Under the pieces are notes generated by a model. That model was not told the DNA's origin. It searched no databases and saw only the letters and a list, made by a program, of their open reading frames with translations. Position numbers and translations under genes: made by a program. A stretch of DNA of 64,000 bases from Sphingomonas sp. SUN039 (GTDB lineage Bacteria; Pseudomonadota; Alphaproteobacteria; Sphingomonadales; Sphingomonadaceae). Location of the stretch: assembly GCF_024758725.1 (NCBI RefSeq), contig NZ_CP096972.1:2586001-2650000 (forward strand). The letters run 5' to 3'. This document shows, piece by piece, positions 27,989-36,750 of the stretch (its first letter is position 1; each line of letters begins with the position of its first letter).

Positions 27989-28254
27989 CGTGGCATGCCA
28001 TTCTCATCATACATCTCGGCGTCTATTTCCTGCATCGTCGGGTAAGTCCCTTTCGGTACTCTGGCCAGCAGCAGGCGGATTTCCTCACGGATTCGTGCGC
28101 GATCCGCAACCGCGGGCAGCGGCATCCGGTCCAGCGCTTCCTCAACGACGCTCGCCTGACTGCGGCCGTCACGGGTCAACAGGGCGAGTCGTTCGGCTGC
28201 ACGCGCGCTGCGGATAGTGATGGCAGTCTGATTGCGTCGGGCTGTTGCGGTCAT
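27985..28254 (-). CDS. vapB: VapB-family antitoxin (Rv0623-like)
   Basis: 89 residues. The N-terminal half (ITIRSARAAERLALLTRDGR, then SQASVVEEALDRM) matches the ribbon-helix-helix-like DNA-binding and dimer region of the Rv0623-like transcription factor family. The C-terminal part would bind the toxin. The start at 28254 has GAGGAG eight bases upstream; an upstream ATG at 28317 lacks support. It precedes and overlaps vapC, the usual order. Autoregulation is expected from family knowledge. Confidence 0.85.
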   Translation of the reverse strand: MTATARRNQTAITIRSARAAERLALLTRDGRSQASVVEEALDRMPLPAVADRARIREEIRLLLARVPKGTYPTMQEIDAEMYDENGMPR

Positions 28255-28329
28255 CGTGGCGGCTCCTCGGCTAAAAGATAAGGCGAAGCTCGCTTGTGTG
28301 CAAGCCAGTGCTTGCACAGCAATAGAAAC

Positions 28330-30072
28330 CTAACGGCTAGCTGCCACCCACGCCGCCACATTCGCCTCCAGCACATCGAGCGGCACCGCGCCCGATGACA
28401 GCACCGCGTCATGAAACGCCCGCACATCGAACTTCGGCCCCAGCGCCTTTTCGGCCCGCGCACGCAGTTCCTTCAGTTTCAGTTCGCCCAGCTTGTAGCC
28501 CAGCGCCTGCCCCGGCCATGAGATGTAGCGGTTGACCTCCGCGTCGATATTCGCATCGGTCAGCGCGGTGTTGTCGCGCATGAAGGTGACCGCCTGTGCC
28601 TTGGTCCAGCCCTTCGAATGCAGGCCGGTGTCGACGACCAGGCGGCAGGCGCGCCACATTTCGTAGCTCAAGCGCCCCATGTTCTTTTCGGGCGTATCGT
28701 AGAGGCCGAGCTCGATGCCGAGGTGTTCGCTGTAGAGGCCCCACCCTTCCGTGTAGGCCGTGAACCCGGCGAGGTAGCGGCGGAACTTCGGCAGGTCCAT
28801 TTCCTGTTGCAGCGCGATCTGGTTGTGGTGGCCCGGGACCGCCTCATGCGCGGTCAGCGCGGGGAGTTCCCACAAGGGGCGCTGGTCGAGCTTCGACGTG
28901 TTGACGTAGTAGAAGCCGGCAATGCCCGCAGGCGGCGAGCCGGGGTTGTAATAGGCCGTGGTCGTGCCCTCCGCGGTTTCGGCCGGGATCGGGCGCAGGC
29001 CATAGGGAAGCCGCGGGAGTTTGCCGAACAGGCGCGGCATCAGGCCGTCGATGGTCTTGGCCTGACGCGCGGCAGCGGCGAGCAGCTCGTTGGGTGTTTT
29101 CGCGAAATATTTGGGGTTGGTGCGGAGTTCGCGGACATAGACCGCGCGGTCGGGGAAGCCCGCGCCTTTCGCCACCGCATCCATTTCGGCGCGGATACGC
29201 GCGACTTCGGACAGGCCGATATTGTGGATCGCGTCGGGTGTCAGGTTCGTGGTGGTGTGGATGCGGACCTGCAGCGCGTAGTACGCCTCGCCCTGCGGCG
29301 TCGCCGAAATGCCGACGGTGGCGCGGCATTTGGGCTTATAGTCCTTGGCGTAATACTCCGCGAACTTGCGGTATTCGGGTTCGACCGTGTCGCGGATCAG
29401 CGTGGCCGCGCGCGCCTTCATCGCGGTCCAGTCTGCGGAGGCCATCCCCTGGGGCGCGTTGCCGAGGAAGGGTTTGTAGAAGCGCGACGCCTCGACCTTC
29501 GGCGCGATCAGGCCGGTGATCGATGCCTCGACATTGCCGAGCACCGCGCAGGGTTGTGCGTAGCCCGCCGCCACCGCTGCCCGCGTGATCTTCATCGCCT
29601 CGCCATTGAGCGCGGGATAGGCGGCGAGGCGCGCGAGATAGCTGCCGTAATCGGCGACCGTATTGAACGGCGAATTTTCGCCCAGCCCCGCGAAATTCTG
29701 GTGCCAGCCGGCATAGGTGGTGAACAGCATCATCCGCTGGCCGAAGCCATTGCCCTCGACCTGCTCGGTCAGCATCCGCAGCAGGATCGCCTTGTCGGTG
29801 CGTTCGGATGCGGACAGGCCAGTGTCGGGGATGGCGGCGAGTTGCTTGGCGAACGCGTCGGCGCGCGCCGCGGAGCGGTCGGCTGCGGCGAGGCTGATAT
29901 CGCCGAGCTTGCCGTCGCCGCGCCGGTCGCCGAGCGCCGAGGCATAGGTCGGGCTTTCGCTCATCGCCCAGTCCCAATGCGCGTCGATCAACGCCTTAAG
30001 GTCGGTGGAGGGGGTTGCGAGGGCCGGGGTGGCGACGGCAAGGGCCGCAGCAAAAGCGAGGCGCAATCTCAT
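28330..30072 (-). CDS. Secreted DUF885 metallopeptidase-like protein
   Basis: 580 residues with a signal peptide ending PALA. The DUF885 core carries the zinc-binding helix TAHEAVPGHHNQ at about 407-418 and the third-ligand region TEGWGLYSEHLG about 35 residues later, as in HExxH peptidases. Precise substrate unknown; relatives may act on peptides. Its start codon is only a few bases from an arm of the palindromic repeat at 30075-30166, so the 5' leader is made largely of repeat sequence. Confidence 0.88.
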   Translation of the reverse strand: MRLRLAFAAALAVATPALATPSTDLKALIDAHWDWAMSESPTYASALGDRRGDGKLGDISLAAADRSAARADAFAKQLAAIPDTGLSASERTDKAILLRMLTEQVEGNGFGQRMMLFTTYAGWHQNFAGLGENSPFNTVADYGSYLARLAAYPALNGEAMKITRAAVAAGYAQPCAVLGNVEASITGLIAPKVEASRFYKPFLGNAPQGMASADWTAMKARAATLIRDTVEPEYRKFAEYYAKDYKPKCRATVGISATPQGEAYYALQVRIHTTTNLTPDAIHNIGLSEVARIRAEMDAVAKGAGFPDRAVYVRELRTNPKYFAKTPNELLAAAARQAKTIDGLMPRLFGKLPRLPYGLRPIPAETAEGTTTAYYNPGSPPAGIAGFYYVNTSKLDQRPLWELPALTAHEAVPGHHNQIALQQEMDLPKFRRYLAGFTAYTEGWGLYSEHLGIELGLYDTPEKNMGRLSYEMWRACRLVVDTGLHSKGWTKAQAVTFMRDNTALTDANIDAEVNRYISWPGQALGYKLGELKLKELRARAEKALGPKFDVRAFHDAVLSSGAVPLDVLEANVAAWVAASR

Positions 30073-30074
30073 GT

Positions 30075-30166
30075 TCCGACTTCCCTGAGCTTGTCGAAGG
30101 GCTTTCTTTTCTACCGGCTAAGGGCAAAAGGAAAGAAGGGGCTTCGACAAGCTCAGCCAAGCCGGA
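30075..30166. repeat. REP-like inverted repeat, family A copy 1
   Basis: Arms CTGAGCTTGTCGAAG (within 30076-30100) and CTTCGACAAGCTCAG (within 30131-30165) face each other around a 30-bp spacer. The left arm is the CAGGGAAGTCGG version and the right arm the CAGCCAAG(C)CGG version. It fills almost the whole 101-bp gap between two divergent genes. Two further copies are at 39558 and 50890. Confidence 0.9.
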
Positions 30167-30173
30167 GGTGTGG

Positions 30174-30692
30174 GTGGCCACGATCATCGAAAAGCCGAAG
30201 CGCGCGCCCTATGGCAAGCCGCTGACGCCCGACCCGTTCGAGCGCGTGCTGTCGGTCGGCGCGGTGGTCCTGCTCGCGTGCATAGTGGTCGCGGTGGCCA
30301 AGGGGCGGGCACAATGGGGGATGATCCCGGCGATGGTGTGGCCGCACCTGTTGACGATTGTCATTGCGGTCGCGCTGACCCCGGTGATGCTGTTGCGGCG
30401 GCGCGGCGATACCCTGCACCGGCAACTCGGCTGGGTGTGGGTGGTGGCGATGCTGGCGACGGCGGCTAGCAGTTTCTTCATCCGCGACATCAACCACGGC
30501 GGGTTCAGCTTCATCCATATCCTGTCGCTGTGGACATTGTTTCAGGTGCCGCTGATCGTATGGAGCGCGCGCACCCACAATGTCCGCCAGCACCGCAGTT
30601 CGGTGCGCGGAATGGTGACGGGCGCGCTGCTGGTCGCGGGGTTCTTCACCTTTCCGTTCGACCGCCTGCTCGGTCACTGGCTGTTCAGCTGA
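30174..30692 (+). CDS. DUF2306 membrane protein
   Basis: 172 residues, four predicted membrane helices. The LHRQLGWVWVVAMLATAASSFF block, then HILSLWT and HRSSVRGM, match the DUF2306 family of unknown function. GTG start at 30174 with GGAGG five bases upstream; that ribosome binding site lies on the edge of the repeat arm. The next gene, a POT transporter, follows by 18 bp. Confidence 0.8.
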   Translation: MATIIEKPKRAPYGKPLTPDPFERVLSVGAVVLLACIVVAVAKGRAQWGMIPAMVWPHLLTIVIAVALTPVMLLRRRGDTLHRQLGWVWVVAMLATAASSFFIRDINHGGFSFIHILSLWTLFQVPLIVWSARTHNVRQHRSSVRGMVTGALLVAGFFTFPFDRLLGHWLFS

Positions 30693-30710
30693 GAAAGAAC
30701 AATTTGCTGC

Positions 30711-32084
30711 ATGACAATCGCCGACACCACTGCGCCCGCCCCTGAAAACTTGACCGAGCGCAAAGACTTCTTCGGCCACCCGCCGGGGTTGTGGTATCTC
30801 GCCTTTACCGAGGCGTGGGAGCGGTTCAGCTATTACGGCATGCAGGCGCTGCTCGCGCTGTACATGGTCAAATATCTGCTCGAGCCCGACCGCATCGCCC
30901 GTGTCATCGGCTTCGAGCATGTCCGCGCGTTTTTCGGCGGGATGGACGGACAGCCGCTGGCGAGTGCGATCACCGGCGGCTATTTCGCGCTTGTCTATCT
31001 GACGCCGATTGCGGGCGGCCTGATCGCAGACCGCTGGCTGGGCAAGCGGATTACGGTGCTGATCGGCGCGCTGACGATGTCGGCGGGGCATTTTATGATG
31101 GCGAGCGAACCGCTGTTCCTGTTCGCCTTGCTCGCGCTCGTCATCGGGGTCGGGCTGTTCAAGGGCAATATCGCGAGCCAGGTCGGTGCGCTGTACAAGC
31201 CCGAGGACTTGCGGCGCGCGGACGCGTTCCAGATTTTCTATCTCGGCATCAACGCCGGTGTGATTGCTTCGCCGCTGATCGTCGGCACCCTTGGCGAGAA
31301 GCTCGGCTGGCATTGGGGCTTCGGCGCGGCAGGGGTCGGGATGCTGATCGGGTTGGTTATCTATCTGTCGGGGCAAAAATATTTGCCGCCCGAGCAACCG
31401 CGCGCGACCATTGCGACGCCGAAGATCGGGTTGAGCAGCAACGACTGGAGCGCGCTGATCGCCTTGCTGTTCCTTATCCCGGTGATGGCGATTGCGATCG
31501 TGCCCAATAACCAGATTTTCAACGCCTATCTGGTCTGGGGCGACGCCAATTTCGACCTCAAGTTCGGCGGGACGACGCTGCCGACGACATGGCTGGTGAC
31601 ACTCGATGCGGTGGTGTCGGTCAGCTTTCTCGCCATCGTCGCGCTGTTCTGGCGCTGGTACGGCAAGCGCCACCGCGAGCCCGACGAGCTGGGCAAGATG
31701 ATCATCGGCTCGGCGTTCTCGCTGGCGGGTGCACTGTGCCTCGTCATGGCGGCGGCGACGCAACCGGCGGGCGGCAAGATCGGGCTGTTCTGGCCGGTGA
31801 TGTTCCATGTCCTGAACTCGATCGGTTTCGCCAATCTGCTGCCGGTCAGCCTCGCGCTGTTTGCGCGGCTGGCACCCAAGAGCATCAACGCGACGGTGAT
31901 CGGGCTGTATTACCTCGCGTTTTTCGCGGGTAATTCGGCGGTCGGCTATATCGGCGGATGGCTGGAGATTATGCCTGTCACGCAATTCTGGCTGATCCAT
32001 GCAGCATGCGCAGGGGTGGCGGGGCTGGTGTTCATCGTGCTGAAAGTCTTGCTGCGGCGGCAACTGGCCCCGGCGACGGCGTGA
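30711..32084 (+). CDS. POT/PTR family proton-coupled peptide transporter
   Basis: 457 residues with 12-14 membrane helices. The family signature EAWERFSYYGMQALL is at about 35-49, and GYFALVYLTPIAGGLIADRW and FYLGINAG follow. Members import di- and tripeptides with protons. Co-transcription with DUF2306 upstream and the thiolase-like gene downstream is likely (18-bp gap and GTGA overlap). Confidence 0.95.
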   Translation: MTIADTTAPAPENLTERKDFFGHPPGLWYLAFTEAWERFSYYGMQALLALYMVKYLLEPDRIARVIGFEHVRAFFGGMDGQPLASAITGGYFALVYLTPIAGGLIADRWLGKRITVLIGALTMSAGHFMMASEPLFLFALLALVIGVGLFKGNIASQVGALYKPEDLRRADAFQIFYLGINAGVIASPLIVGTLGEKLGWHWGFGAAGVGMLIGLVIYLSGQKYLPPEQPRATIATPKIGLSSNDWSALIALLFLIPVMAIAIVPNNQIFNAYLVWGDANFDLKFGGTTLPTTWLVTLDAVVSVSFLAIVALFWRWYGKRHREPDELGKMIIGSAFSLAGALCLVMAAATQPAGGKIGLFWPVMFHVLNSIGFANLLPVSLALFARLAPKSINATVIGLYYLAFFAGNSAVGYIGGWLEIMPVTQFWLIHAACAGVAGLVFIVLKVLLRRQLAPATA

Positions 32085-33622
32085 TCGATCCGCACACCCC
32101 CGTGCTCGTCGGGGTCGGGCAAGCCGTCGATCCTTGGGCGGGCGGGGCCGTGGCGAATGCGCCCAGCCCCATCGGCATGGCGGTGCGTGGCGGGACGGCG
32201 GCGCTGGACGATACCGGGGTGGCGGGCATGGCGGCGGCGATCGACCGGGTAGTCGTTATCCGCACGATGGCCGATTCGCTATCGAGCGGCGGCGGGCCGT
32301 TCGGGCGTTGTGCCAATCCGCCGGGGACGGTCGCGGCGCGGCTGGGGATATCGGGGGCCGCCCATGTCTATTCGGTGACGGGCGGCGATCAGCCTCAGGC
32401 GCTGGTCGCGGAAGCGGCAGCGCTGGTCCATGGCGGCGCGGCGCGGGCGGTGTTGATCGCGAGCGGCGAGGCGACGGCGGCGGCGAAGCTGGCGATACGG
32501 GCGGGGATAGCGCTCGACTGGGCGGACAGCGCCGACGGCGATTTCGAGGATCGCGGGACCGGCGCGATGCTGTTGACCCCGTACGAGATCGCCAATGGGC
32601 TGGGGATGCCGGTCACGACCTACCCGGTGTTCGAGCACGCCTTGCGGGCACGGCGGGGGTTCGACCGGGCGGCGTGGCGGGCGCGGATGGCGGCGGTGCT
32701 GGCACCGATGTCGGACGTCGCGGCGGGTAATCCCTATTCGCAGTTTCCGGCGGCGCGATCGGCGGACTTTCTCGCCACCGAAAGCGCGGACAATTATGCC
32801 GTCGCCGACCCCTATCTCAAATGGCACGTCGCGCAGGATGCGGTGAACCAGGGCGCGGCGGTGGTGGTGACGACGGTGGGCGAAGCGACGGCGCGCGGGA
32901 TCGATCCGGCAAAGTTCGTGTTCCTCCACGGCCATGCCGAACTGGCCGACGCGCCGGTCATGCAGCGGCCCGATTTGTCGCGGTCGCGCGTGTTCGAGGG
33001 CGCGGTGGCGCTCGCGCTGGCCGCGTCCGGCAGGACGGCGGCGGAGATGGCACAGCTCGATCTCTATAGCTGTTTCCCCTGCGCGGTGGAACTTGGGGCC
33101 GAGGCATTGGGGATCGATCCGGTGGTGCGCGCGACAACGGTGACCGGCGGGCTGCCGTTCTTCGGTGGGCCGGGGAACAGTTACTCGCTGCATGCGATCG
33201 CCACGATGGTGGAGCGGCTGCGGGACGAGCCGGGCGCATACGGGCTGGTGCTGGCGAACGGCGGGTTCCTGAGCAAGGCGGCGGTCGGGGTCTATTCGGC
33301 GTCACCGCCCGAGGATTGGCAACCGGTTTCGAGCGCCGACGCGCAGCGCGACCTGCACGCGACCGACCTGCCAGCCCCTTTATCGGGTGACGGCGAAGGT
33401 GTGGTCGAGAGCTACACTATGACGATGACCAAGGGGCAGGCGTCAGTCGCCGCCGTCATCGCACGGACCCCTGCGGGACGGATGCTGGCGCGGGTGAAGC
33501 CGGAAGACTTGGGTGAATTGCAGGCCCGCGATCCCGTCGGCGCGCTGGTCGCTCTACGCAGCCATGAAGGCCGCAATATAGTCGCCGCTATCGGGGCCGC
33601 TGCCACAGGCCGTCGCGGCTGA
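32081..33622 (+). CDS. Thiolase-like acetyl-CoA acetyltransferase family protein
   Basis: 513 residues, GTG start overlapping the transporter stop. Typical features of the SCP2/thiolase-like branch are HTPVLVGVGQ at the start, LYSCFPCAVELGAEALGI (about 362-379), and GGLPFFGGPGNSYSLHA. The usual N-terminal nucleophile block (CaSG) reads TGGDQPQ, so the acyl-accepting Cys appears missing there by eye. A C-terminal 100-residue extension follows. Role in fatty-acid or side-chain metabolism is likely, but catalysis is uncertain. It overlaps the convergent crtB by 35 bp. Confidence 0.75.
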   Translation: MIDPHTPVLVGVGQAVDPWAGGAVANAPSPIGMAVRGGTAALDDTGVAGMAAAIDRVVVIRTMADSLSSGGGPFGRCANPPGTVAARLGISGAAHVYSVTGGDQPQALVAEAAALVHGGAARAVLIASGEATAAAKLAIRAGIALDWADSADGDFEDRGTGAMLLTPYEIANGLGMPVTTYPVFEHALRARRGFDRAAWRARMAAVLAPMSDVAAGNPYSQFPAARSADFLATESADNYAVADPYLKWHVAQDAVNQGAAVVVTTVGEATARGIDPAKFVFLHGHAELADAPVMQRPDLSRSRVFEGAVALALAASGRTAAEMAQLDLYSCFPCAVELGAEALGIDPVVRATTVTGGLPFFGGPGNSYSLHAIATMVERLRDEPGAYGLVLANGGFLSKAAVGVYSASPPEDWQPVSSADAQRDLHATDLPAPLSGDGEGVVESYTMTMTKGQASVAAVIARTPAGRMLARVKPEDLGELQARDPVGALVALRSHEGRNIVAAIGAAATGRRG

Positions 33623-34511
33623 CGGCCTTCGGGCGGTTGACCAGCGCCTGACCGAAGGCGCGCGCGACCCAGCCCGCCTTTTCGCCGCCTGTCGTGATGA
33701 CGCGGTGGTCCCACGCCGCCTGATCGAGCGCGTCGACCTTGCGCGCGATATCGCCATAGATGCCGGCTGCCGCCAGCACTGCCCAGCGCGCGCGGAAGGG
33801 GAGCCGCGCCGCGCCGACCCGCGCCGACGCCTCATACTCGCCGACCATATTCGCCAGCCACCACGCCATGTCGGCCAGGCGGCTGCGGTAATGCGGGCGC
33901 ATGTGCTCGCCGGGGGGGATGTCGGCTTCGACCAGCCAGTCGAGCGGCAGGTAGCAACGCCCGACGGCATCGTCCTCGCTGATGTCGCGCGCGATATTGG
34001 CAAGCTGGAAAGCGAGGCCGAGGTCGCAGGCGCGGTCGAGCGTTTCGTCGTCCGCCGGATCGACGCCCATCACCACCGCCATCATGCAGCCGACGACGCC
34101 CGCGACATGATAGCAATAGCGGAGCAGATCGTCCTCGCTGCGCGGCGACCAGTCCTCGGCATCGAGCGCGAACCCGGCGATGTGGTCGTCGATGAAGCGG
34201 CGCGGGATTTTGCATTCGCGCGCGACGATGCCGAGCGCATCGAACGCTGCGTCGCCGGTCTCCTGTCCGTCGAGCGCGGCGTCGGTGAGGAAGCGGATCG
34301 TGCCGAGCCGCGCCATCGGATCGACGACGACCTGCCGCTCGCCGCCATGATCCTGCCCGTCGGCGAGGTCGTCGCAGCGGCGGCACCAGCTGTAGAGCAG
34401 CCAGGCGCGTTCGCGGGTGGTGCGGTCGAAGAGTTTGGAGGCGACCGCGAAAGATTTGGAACCCCTGGCAATCGACTCCGCCGCCGCCGCGACAATGGCG
34501 GCGCGATCCAT
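33588..34511 (-). CDS. crtB: Phytoene synthase
   Basis: 307 residues. The two Asp-rich prenyl-diphosphate-binding motifs are present: RRCDDLAD at about 43-50 and LANIARDISEDDA at about 170-182. It joins two GGPP to phytoene, the first carotenoid step. The ATG overlaps the stop of the LOG gene by one base (TAATG). Last gene of the crt operon; its 3' end overlaps the thiolase-like gene. No crtE is in the window. Confidence 0.95.
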   Translation of the reverse strand: MDRAAIVAAAAESIARGSKSFAVASKLFDRTTRERAWLLYSWCRRCDDLADGQDHGGERQVVVDPMARLGTIRFLTDAALDGQETGDAAFDALGIVARECKIPRRFIDDHIAGFALDAEDWSPRSEDDLLRYCYHVAGVVGCMMAVVMGVDPADDETLDRACDLGLAFQLANIARDISEDDAVGRCYLPLDWLVEADIPPGEHMRPHYRSRLADMAWWLANMVGEYEASARVGAARLPFRARWAVLAAAGIYGDIARKVDALDQAAWDHRVITTGGEKAGWVARAFGQALVNRPKAVSRDGLWQRPR

Positions 34512-35092
34512 TAGAGCTGCGCCGCCGTCATCTTGAAGATCGTGTCGTGCGGCTCATACGCCGCCATCCGGTCGAGCAGCGCGTCCAGATCGCGGTCCGC
34601 AATCATGATTCCGGCATGTTGCGGCCGGATAAAACCCACCTCGATCATATGCGCGTTGAACGCGATCAGCCCGTCGTAAAAGCCGCCCACATTGAGCACG
34701 CCCACAGGTTTTTCGTGATAGCCCAATTGCGCCCAGCTGATCGCTTCCCACAATTCGTCCATCGTCCCGACCCCGCCGGGGAGCGTGACGAAGCCGTCGG
34801 ACAGATCGGTGAACAGCGCCTTGCGCTCGTGCATCCCCGACACGACGCGCAGCTCAGTGCAGCCGCGATGCGCGACTTCGGCATCGACCAGCGCCTGCGG
34901 AATGATGCCGATCACTTCACCGCCTGCCGCCAGCGCCGCATCGGCGACCGCGCCCATCAGCCCGAGCCGCCCGCCGCCGTACACAACGCCAATCCCGCGC
35001 GTCGCCAGTGCATGGCCGACGGCGCGCGCGGCCTCGATATAGACCGGGTCGGCGGGGGTGGCCGAGCCGCAATAGACGGCGAGGCGCTTCAC
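34511..35092 (-). CDS. LOG-family nucleotide phosphoribohydrolase
   Basis: 193 residues. The Rossmann-like fold starts LAVYCGSATPADPVY and carries the signature PGGVGTMDELWE at about 105-116. LOG family enzymes remove ribose-phosphate from nucleoside monophosphates, as in cytokinin activation; many bacterial members act on AMP. GTG start with GGAGG upstream. That ribosome binding site is inside an 11-bp hairpin of the repeat at 35098-35256. It sits between crtI and crtB and is coupled to crtB by TAATG, so it should be expressed with the pigment genes. Confidence 0.9.
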   Translation of the reverse strand: MKRLAVYCGSATPADPVYIEAARAVGHALATRGIGVVYGGGRLGLMGAVADAALAAGGEVIGIIPQALVDAEVAHRGCTELRVVSGMHERKALFTDLSDGFVTLPGGVGTMDELWEAISWAQLGYHEKPVGVLNVGGFYDGLIAFNAHMIEVGFIRPQHAGIMIADRDLDALLDRMAAYEPHDTIFKMTAAQL

Positions 35093-35097
35093 CAATT

Positions 35098-35256
35098 CCT
35101 CCCCCAAGCGAAGACTTGGGGGAGGGGGACCGCGCCCGTAGGGCGTGGTGGAGGGGCGGATGCACTTGCAACGCCGAGCACGCTGTTGGAACGGGGCTCG
35201 CCCCTCCACCATGCTTCGCATGGTCCCCCTCCCCTGCGTCTGCGCGCAGGGGAGGA
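35098..35256. repeat. Composite inverted repeat (family B) in the crt operon
   Basis: Two inverted halves. The left half has CCTCCCCCAAG pairing with CTTGGGGGAGG around six bases (35098-35125), then GGGACCGCGCC...GGTGGAGGGGC. The right half (35199-35256) carries the same outer motifs around a different hairpin (ATGCTTCGCAT) and a GC-rich hairpin. It separates crtI from the LOG gene by most of its 175-bp gap. The first stem contains the LOG ribosome binding site. Confidence 0.85.
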
Positions 35257-35267
35257 TTTAGCTGTGC

Positions 35268-36749
35268 TCACCTCAGATCCTCCAGCATCAACGCCGCCGT
35301 CGCCTTCGCACTTCCCACGACACCCGGAATCCCCGCCCCCGGATGCGTGCCCGCGCCGACGAAATACAGGTTCGGAATCGCGTCGTCGCGGTTGTGCACG
35401 CGGAAGAAAGCCGACTGGGTCAGCAATGGTTCGAGGCTGAACGCGCTGCCCATATGCGCGTTCAGGTCGCGGCCGAAATCGGTCGGGGCATAGTAGAACT
35501 CGGTCATGATCCGGCTGCGGATGTCGGGGATCAGCCGCTTTTCGATCTCGTCGAGGATGCTTTCCTTGAACCGTTCGCCGACATGGCCGTCCCAGTCGCC
35601 GGGGAATTTGCCCATGTGCGGCACGGGGGCGAGCGCGTAGAAGGTCGAGCACCCCTCGGGCGCCATCGACGGGTCGGTGACGGTCGGATGGTGGAGGTAT
35701 AGGCTGAAATCTTCGCTTAGCACGCCGTGGTCGTAGATGTCCTTGAGCAGCCCGTGATAGCGCGGGCCGAACAGGATATTGTGGTGCGGGATGCCCGGCC
35801 AAGTGCCCTTGATCCCGAAATGCACGACGAACAGCGAGGGCGAGTATTTCTTGCGGGTGAGCGCCTTGGTCGCGCGCTGGGCGCGGGCGTTCGACGGCAT
35901 CAGATCGCGGTAGCTGTGGACGATGTCGGCGTTCGACCCGACCGCATCGGTATCGGTGCGCCAGCCGCTTTCGGTGCGAACGCCGGTGACCTTGTCGCCC
36001 TGCGTCTCGATCTCGGCGACCGCATCGTTAAGGCGCAGCACGCCACCCAGCCGTTCGAAGTGCGTCACCATCCCCGCGATCAGGGCGTTGGTGCCGCCCT
36101 TGGCGAACCAGACACCGCCGTCCTTTTCCAGCTTGTGGATCAGCGCGTAAATCGCGCTGGTTTTCATCGGGTTGCCGCCGACGAGCAGGGTGTGGAAGCT
36201 GAGTGCCTCGCGCAGTTTCTCGTTCTTCACGAACGTCGAAACCATCGAATAAACGCTGCGCCACGCCTGTGCCTTCATCAGCGCGGGCGCCGACGTCAGC
36301 ATCGATTTGAAATCGAGGAAGGCAACGGTGCCGAGCTTCAGATAGCCCTCGCGATAGACCATTGCGGAATATTCGAGGAACTTGGCATAGCCCGCGACGT
36401 CGTCGGGGTTCAGCTTGGCGATCTCGGCATTCAGCGCCGGTTCGTCGTTCGAATAATCGAAATTCGTGCCATCGGGCCAGTTGAGCCGGTAGAATGGCAT
36501 CACCGGCATCAGGGTGACGTCGTCGCTGAGCTTTCGCCCCGACAGCGCCCAGAGTTGTTCGAGACAATCGGGATCGGTGATCACCGTCGGCCCCGCGTCG
36601 AAGGTGAAGCCGTCTTTCACCCAGTGATAGCCGCGCCCGCCCGGTTTATCGCGCTTTTCCACTATGGTGGTTTCGATGCCGGCCGATTGCAGCCGGATTG
36701 CCAGTGCGAGGCCGCCAAAACCGGCCCCGATCACTACCGCGCGCTTCAA
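35268..36749 (-). CDS. crtI: Phytoene desaturase
   Basis: 493 residues. N-terminal FAD site VVIGAGFGGLALAIRLQ and the KPGGRGY motif; the C-terminal block FVGAGTHPGAGIPGVVGSAK is the bacterial-type CrtI signature. It converts phytoene to lycopene. The start is TTG with AGGAGA seven bases upstream; no better ATG is close. crtY ends two bases before it, so translation is likely coupled. Regular length for the family. Confidence 0.97.
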   Translation of the reverse strand: MKRAVVIGAGFGGLALAIRLQSAGIETTIVEKRDKPGGRGYHWVKDGFTFDAGPTVITDPDCLEQLWALSGRKLSDDVTLMPVMPFYRLNWPDGTNFDYSNDEPALNAEIAKLNPDDVAGYAKFLEYSAMVYREGYLKLGTVAFLDFKSMLTSAPALMKAQAWRSVYSMVSTFVKNEKLREALSFHTLLVGGNPMKTSAIYALIHKLEKDGGVWFAKGGTNALIAGMVTHFERLGGVLRLNDAVAEIETQGDKVTGVRTESGWRTDTDAVGSNADIVHSYRDLMPSNARAQRATKALTRKKYSPSLFVVHFGIKGTWPGIPHHNILFGPRYHGLLKDIYDHGVLSEDFSLYLHHPTVTDPSMAPEGCSTFYALAPVPHMGKFPGDWDGHVGERFKESILDEIEKRLIPDIRSRIMTEFYYAPTDFGRDLNAHMGSAFSLEPLLTQSAFFRVHNRDDAIPNLYFVGAGTHPGAGIPGVVGSAKATAALMLEDLR

Positions 36750-36750
36750 C

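Noticed and set aside
27575-28254. VapBC as part of a larger defence island
   Set aside because: Neighbours are a PhzF protein and a DUF885 peptidase, with no restriction, CBASS or retron components.
30153-32063. Long open frame of about 636 codons opposite the POT transporter
   Set aside because: It is very rich in Arg, Gln, Asp and His, has no ribosome binding site, and overlaps a clear transporter gene. It is a GC-rich antisense artefact.
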